DNA of 64,000 nucleotides from Vitrella brassicaformis (lineage: Eukaryota > Sar > Vitrellaceae), in the NCBI GenBank assembly GCA_001179505.1, contig CDMY01000170.1:113077-177076 (forward strand), read 5' to 3'. Shown piece after piece: positions 60,778 through 64,000 of the stretch (position 1 is its first letter; every line of letters begins with the position of its first letter). The notes beneath the pieces were generated by a model, which saw only the letters and a program-made list of their open reading frames with translations, had not been told where the DNA came from and did not search any database. Both the position numbers and the translations under genes were made by a program.

Positions 60778-61310
60778 CTGCCTGTGCGTGTATACTATGG
60801 AACACACATATATATATATACAGCTGAATGAATCCGTTCTCGTTCGTTCGCATGCACTACAGTCACCGCTGCTTGGCCGTTGCAACCTTAAAATTACCAA
60901 CTTTGTCTTTAATTTCGCCACAGAAACTCACTCGTCATCCCACACATCACTCATGGCTCATCGAATCGAAACGGCTTCCTCTCATCCAGTGACAGGAAGC
61001 TCCCCTTGTGTCCTTTATGGCCGAGCGATGCCTGATGTCTCTAGAACTCGGCACTCATACCTGATGCTCTAGAAGTCGTCGGCTGCGCCCGAGCCGAAGC
61101 GGAGGGAGACTCAGCCCATCTGTGACAAAGGGCATGACCTCACACATGAGCCCTCCCTGACATATGATACCTTACCGTTTCAAGCCTTTAATGACGCTTA
61201 GAGTTGCTCTGCCCTCGTCGGAAAGACGTGCGCTGGATGCCACTGACGACTCGTCAGAATTCTGCGTGCGTAACACGTGTCAACGTGCATTCAGGAGAGG
61301 CCCTATTGAA
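60496..61310. other. Convergent intergenic interval
   Basis: About 0.8 kb between two 3' ends. It has (CAGA)n at 60747-60775 and (TA)n at 60807-60820. No supported gene; open frames lack domains and splice logic. Confidence 0.5.
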
Positions 61311-63808
61311 TTAGCTGCCGCTTACGATATATGGTATTGCTTCCTTAAGATGTGTCTTGACCGCATTCAGTATCACACTGAGGGATGACGCCAGCGCCTG
61401 AGAAGACACAGGCAGATGACAAATGTAGCCCAGCAATTACGCGCTTTTCTCCGTTGACTGCCTACCTCCTTGTCGGGTTTGGCAGCAGCCGAAGAATTGC
61501 GAATCGCTAAAAAGAAAGAGGGGGAAATACTGGCTGGCATGAAAGGGGCCGATCAAAAGACACTTACTTACCCTGCATGAGGGAAGAGGTGGTCGCCTTG
61601 ATGGTTGACCCTTCTCTGACAGAGACGAATGCTGACGGTGTGTAGCTGGGAGACGGTGGCTTGACATTTGGGGATGATTGAGGGTCCTTCTCTTGTCCCG
61701 ACGATGCTTCCCCGTCAGACCCGTTTTGGCCATAGAAAAGGTCCGTTATGTTGCCTGTAATAGACAGACGGACAGTCAAAACAGTCAGTCAAAGCCAGAA
61801 GCATCGCTTACCTTGGTCGTCTGTCTCGTTCGCCAATCGATGGATGAATGACAATCGGTGGACGATGATCGGCGGACGGATGACGTCTCCGTCTTTCATT
61901 CCGCCCGGGGGATGCTCCACGATTCTTCTCTTGCGACTTTCTATCTCTGTAAAATGTCATGAAGCAGGAGTACGCACCTCATTTCCGTGTGCGTATTCTG
62001 CGGACCCTGATGCAGAAGAGCAGTACAGAACTGCTCAAAGTCGTCTCGATCGAGGCCCTAAATGTCAGGACACAGTCCATCTATTTGCTCGCGCCGAGTG
62101 GTGGATTGCCTGTCGGCACCTCATATCAACGTCGCTGGTATTTCATCCTCAGTCACGTGAGCGATTGGGACCGGGTGGTTCATCAAGAATATCAACACAT
62201 CTTTGGTAATCCTCTTTGGCCAATGCTGGTCGAACCACTTGACGCCACGCGCGCGGAGCGCCTCAGCGACTGGCCTCTTCACTTCTGCAGCGGACAAAAC
62301 ACAATTCGGTTGCTGTTACGTCAGTGTGTTGGCCGTGTGTGCCGACCTCTCCAATGGATCGGCATCCCTTCGACTTTCATCTCTTGGTGCTTAATGGGAA
62401 GCTTACGGACTCCCATCGTGGGCTCGTACATCGGCCGACCTATAGTGATGAAGACACATGCCAGCTGCTCATTGGGCCGCCATTCAAATGCACGTGTGCC
62501 CACCTCTGACGAGAATATCGAGCTGGGTGCGATAATCAAAAAGTGTCATGACCTGAAGAGAGACAGACAGACAAACAAAACCGAGTTGCACATCAACGAG
62601 ACACACTCTGTGTTCTCTATCCTACGAGGTCCTTGGGGAAGAGTGCAGGTGTCAGCTTGGGCTGCGGCTGCGTCGGCGGATGCGCACGGAAAAGATCCGT
62701 CGTCTTGTTGAGCCAGCCGATCAGTGTCTGTATCAGAATGGGCACGCAGATGTAAAGATATGTTCTTTTCTGGCCATCATGCACCACTGCACCTCTCGGT
62801 CGAGCCTCCTCTTGGCCTTATCATTCGCCCTTTGGTCAAACCATTCCTGGATCATCTTCTTAATCGTCAATACCTCACAATGCTGCAAATCTGTCCATTC
62901 CATACACACACACACACACACACACACACAAGAGACCTTTCGTGAGCTGTGCCCTGCGACGGAATACTTACGTGCAAGGGGTGGTTTGTCCTTGTGAACG
63001 ATGACAGGAGCAGGAAATGGCTGCAATAGTGGTACCGGACGGGGGTATGGTGTACTCAGTGGCTCCTCCGCCTCCTCGGCACTCTGTTCTGTCGTCTCGT
63101 CTTCACTCTGCTCTGTCGTTTCGTCTGCATTCTGAGTCTCCTCTGTCTCCTCATCTGTCGTCTCCTCACCACTTTCCTCTGATGTCTCTTCAGCACTTTC
63201 CGAACCACTTTCCTCTGTCTCGGTCTTCTCTTCAGCACCTTCCGAACCACTTTCCTCTGCTGTCTCTTCCGCACTTTCCGAATCACTTACCTCTGCTGTC
63301 TCTTCGGCGCTTTCTTTTGCCGTGTTCTCAGCTGAAAGGTCCGACTGGACGGGCTCGTGCTCTTCTGTCTTCTTCTGCACCGCACCTGGTCCCTGGCCAA
63401 GCCTGTGAGTCTCGTGGACGATCACGTGCTGCTGCTGCACCACAGGGACGCTGTGCATCTGTCTGACGACCGTGTGTTTCTGGATGATATGTCCGATTGG
63501 CTGGTACACACGCACACACACATCCATCCACGCATCGAGAGTCATATGCGTCCACCCACCTGCGGCACAGGCGGCATGACGCGGCGCCTGATCAATGTGC
63601 CAGGGTCGTCAGTCTCAGCCGTGTCTACTGAGGAGAAGGCGTCCTCCGCTGTGGAATTGGATAAGCCATCAGGGCCGCCGAGATCCACCGCACCCAATGG
63701 CATCCTCAACCTCGAAGCCAATGAATCACGTGGTAACGAGCCGCAGACAAGGATGAGAGTCCACCACCAAAAGGCGTGATAAAGAGGATGAATGGCCATC
63801 ATCATCAA
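61311..63808 (-). CDS. Secreted Glu/Ser/Thr-rich protein of unknown function
   Basis: The ATG at 63806-63808 gives MMMMAIHPLYHAFWWWTLIL, an N-terminal hydrophobic signal, followed by a Ser/Asp-rich stretch. The next exon (62975-63500) has PIGHIIQKHTVVRQMHSV and about 110 residues of imperfect ESAEETAEES / SGSESAEET repeats rich in Glu, Ser and Thr, then PVIVHKDKPPLAR. Later exons are basic or amphipathic: LTIKKMIQEWFDQRANDKAK (62870), FEWRPNEQLACVFITIGRP (62470), VKWFDQHWPKRITKDVLIFL (62230), GLDRDDFEQFCTALLHQG (62050), NITDLFYGQNGSDGEASSG (61740), AIRNSSAAAKPDKE (61500) and ALASSLSVILNAV, stopping at 61311-61313. Some joins near 61950 do not settle into one frame, so the gene model is tentative. 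A 250-aa open frame on the other strand (61959-62711) is judged a shadow. It may be a surface, lumenal or extracellular-matrix protein. Confidence 0.45.
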
Positions 63809-64000
63809 GCGCTAGAAATGAGGAATGCGATGGATAGATGCCTTCGAATGGATGCCTCACATAGACAAAGCAGTGCAAATGGGGAGCTCCGAAAGAAGGT
63901 CACACTGCAAAATGCACATGGAATGCGTTCGATGATCCCAGGCGTGCCACCGGCGCGGGGGGAGGGAGAAGGAGAAAAGGATGGGGGGGGGGGGGGGGGG
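63809..64000. other. Upstream flank ending in poly-G
   Basis: Probable promoter side of the secreted-protein gene. The last 18 bases are all G, as at the internal N gap, which suggests a contig-end artefact. Confidence 0.6.

Noticed and set aside
61959-62711. 250-aa plus-strand open frame (MKQEYAPHFRVRIL...)
   Set aside because: It lies opposite minus-strand exons with good splice sites (at about 62061, 62220 and 62300) and has no domain, and its neighbours on both sides belong to the minus-strand gene.
63983-64000. Terminal poly-G considered as telomere
   Set aside because: Homopolymer without a TTTAGGG- or TTAGGG-type repeat; the same feature borders an internal gap.

Overview
The window is nuclear DNA from an intron-dense, GC-rich photosynthetic alveolate. 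A chromerid alga of the Vitrella type is the best guess (inference). The evidence is: exons of 50-1000 bp separated by short introns rich in (CA)n, (TG)n, (CAGA)n and (ATGG)n; a zinc finger of the alveolate/algal SxGSxxHxxG-CxPC type; a TmcB-like multipass membrane protein of the kind expanded in alveolates; and a PsbP-like lumenal protein with a signal peptide ending at a Phe-led transit peptide, which is the targeting signature of a complex secondary plastid. No prokaryotic operon, rRNA, tRNA or CRISPR was seen.

Layout, left to right: (1) 3' truncated minus-strand ubiquitin-specific protease with C-terminal DUSP domains (<1-4900). (2) Plus-strand GNAT-like/PhzF-like protein (5520-8526), followed by 1.5 kb of non-coding simple repeats. 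(3) Plus-strand ankyrin-repeat gene built from two near-identical exon-intron blocks (10028-12434). (4) Minus-strand GBP/atlastin-like protein whose GTP-binding motifs are lost (12724-15640). (5) Plus-strand 1377-aa Q-rich protein with two fingers (16000-20509). (6) About 2.7 kb of non-coding DNA and a small CaaX-box gene flanked by 130-bp direct repeats. (7) Minus-strand protein with an embedded ubiquitin fold (25036-26220). (8) A compact gag-only LTR-type element with identical 142-bp terminal repeats (26390-27745). (9) The plus-strand PsbP-like gene (27815-29046). (10) Minus-strand G-patch plus NOT1-like gene (about 29880-32770). (11) A giant plus-strand LRR/helical-repeat/PH-like gene (32844-42244) interrupted by a 300-N assembly gap. 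(12) A minus-strand gene with RPxTA/RPxSA motifs (42723-44098), divergent from (13) a roughly 9.5-kb TmcB-like gene (44422-53914). (14) Minus-strand coiled-coil gene (54290-57781), divergent from (15) a possible F-box-like gene (58122-60495) carrying a fresh 371-bp tandem duplication. (16) Minus-strand secreted Glu/Ser-rich protein (61311-63808).

The genes do not form one pathway; several are arranged as divergent pairs with 300-600 bp between start codons. The points most worth following up are the pseudo-GTPase GBP, the gag-only retroelement next to the plastid gene, the exon duplication that looks like an intron in the making, the CA-to-TG polarity of introns, and the twin CACGTG boxes between genes 12 and 13. 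All exon joins were worked out by eye from GT/AG sites, reading frame and family similarity; none is backed by transcripts.
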